NCBI GenBank assembly: GCA_012727415.1
Contig: JAAYHI010000053.1
Location: 1-6,167 of the forward strand
Source: Bacillota bacterium
GTDB taxonomy: Bacteria; Bacillota; Proteinivoracia; UBA4975
Reading direction: 5' to 3'
Length of the DNA stretch: 6,167 nucleotides
The notes beneath the pieces are model-generated. The model was not told the DNA's origin, searched no databases, and saw only the letters and a list, made by a program, of their open reading frames with translations. The translations under genes were made by a program, and so were the position numbers. Below are positions 5,482 to 6,167 of this stretch, one piece after another. Positions within the stretch are counted from its first letter, which is position 1; each line of letters opens with the position of its first letter.

Positions 5482-6167
5482 ATGCAGTACAGAAAATTCG
5501 GCAGACATGACATTATGGTATCCGCCCTGGGGTTTGGCTGTATGCGCCTGCCCACCCTGGGTGATCCCGGCGAAATTGATGAGGCCGAAGCAATAAAAAT
5601 GCTCCACTATGCCATCGACAATGGCGTCAACTATTTGGATACTGCCTGGCCCTACCACCGGGAAAACAGCGAGCTTCTCGTGGGCAAGGCCCTCAGTGGC
5701 GGTTACCGCCAGAAGGTATTCCTGGCCACGAAATCACCCCTGTACCTAATTGAAAACAGGGAGCAATACGACCACTACCTGGACCGCCAGCTGGAAAAAC
5801 TACGCACCGACTACATTGACTTCTACCTGCTGCATGCCCTCAACGGCAAAAGGTGGCAGCAATGCCGCGAACAAGATATCTTTGACTTCATCAGCCGGGC
5901 AAAGTCTGCAGGGAAAATCAGGTACATGGGCTTTTCCTTCCACGATGAGCTCCCGGCCTTCAAGGAAATCGTCGACGCCTACGACTGGGACTTCTGTCAA
6001 ATTCAATAAAATTATATGAATGAAGATTACCAGGCCGGCCGGGAAGGCCTGCGCTATGCTGCTGCCAAAGGGCTGGCAGTCGTCATCATGGAACCCCTCC
6101 TGGGAGGGCGGCTGGCCAAAGTCGGCAGCCCTGCCCTTCAGGCCATCTGGGATGAGGCCCCCGTAAA
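5482..6167 (+). pseudogene. Aldo-keto reductase interrupted by an in-frame stop, 3' end outside window
   Basis: The product belongs to the aldo/keto reductases (NAD(P)H-linked carbonyl reduction, TIM barrel), in the clostridial/archaeal group that often carries a C-terminal ferredoxin-like 4Fe-4S domain. The N-terminal half is well kept: SALGFGCMRLP (14-24) and the tetrad D53, Y58, K84 and H118 (contexts YLDTAWPY, TKSPL, LLHAL). After residue 175 (DFCQIQ) a TAA at 6007-6009 ends the frame. The same frame then continues without a shift as NYMNEDYQAGREGLRYAA and on to MEPLLGGRLAK, up to the window edge. This family normally reads QIQYNYM here, so the TAA replaces a tyrosine codon by one base change. 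If real, the 175-residue product lacks the second half of the barrel and should be inactive. A sequencing or assembly error is the main alternative. Other genes here use TAA as a normal stop, so recoding is unlikely. Confidence 0.85.
6007..6009 (+). other. Premature TAA codon inside the aldo-keto reductase frame
   Basis: The codons run CAA ATT CAA TAA AAT TAT ATG AAT. The family pattern before and after is continuous, so only this codon is abnormal. TAT or TAC (Tyr) to TAA is a single transversion at the third position. Confidence 0.85.

Noticed and set aside
6007..6009. Recoding of the stop codon in the reductase (selenocysteine, pyrrolysine or altered code)
   Set aside because: The codon is TAA, not TGA or TAG. 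TAA ends other genes in the window normally, and the family residue here is tyrosine.
6016..6167. Restart of translation at the ATG at 6016 as a separate gene
   Set aside because: There is no ribosome binding site before it, and the sequence is simply the second half of the reductase barrel.
1..6167. CRISPR arrays, insertion sequences, tRNA or rRNA genes, toxin-antitoxin or phage genes
   Set aside because: I saw no regularly spaced repeats, transposase motifs, structured RNA genes or such protein families on either strand.

Overview
The window looks like chromosomal DNA from a Gram-positive, probably anaerobic, clostridia-like Firmicute. The signs are strong GGAGG-type ribosome binding sites, TTG start codons on two genes, lipoprotein-type (Cys21) solute-binding proteins, and an aldo-keto reductase of a type common in anaerobes. 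The assignment is inferred from gene style only; no rRNA, tRNA or mobile element is present.

The left two thirds (18-4531) is entirely on the minus strand. In transcription order it holds a HAD-IIA sugar-phosphatase-like hydrolase, two paralogous amino-acid-binding lipoproteins, the single permease and single ATPase of a polar amino acid ABC importer, and a small zinc-finger-like membrane protein. Binding protein 1, the permease and the ATPase are tightly packed (8-bp gap, then a 41-bp overlap) and form an operon. The second binding protein lies upstream as a separate module, with its own ribosome binding site and a hairpin between it and the operon. By my hand count the two mature binding domains are 136/223 identical (about 61%) without gaps. 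This suggests a tandem duplication in which two receptors may feed one membrane complex.

The right third (4646-6167) is on the plus strand and divergent from the HAD gene across a gap of about 115 bp. It carries a 4Fe-4S uracil-DNA-glycosylase-superfamily protein with mixed family 4 and family 5 features. This is followed by an aldo-keto reductase whose frame is broken by an in-frame TAA at 6007-6009, yet continues in the same frame with recognisable family sequence to the window edge.

I found no clearly undescribed system. The points most worth a second look are the nonsense codon in the reductase, the duplicated binding proteins with the TTG start of the second, the mixed motifs of the glycosylase, and a perfect 9-bp inverted repeat in the leader of the transport operon.
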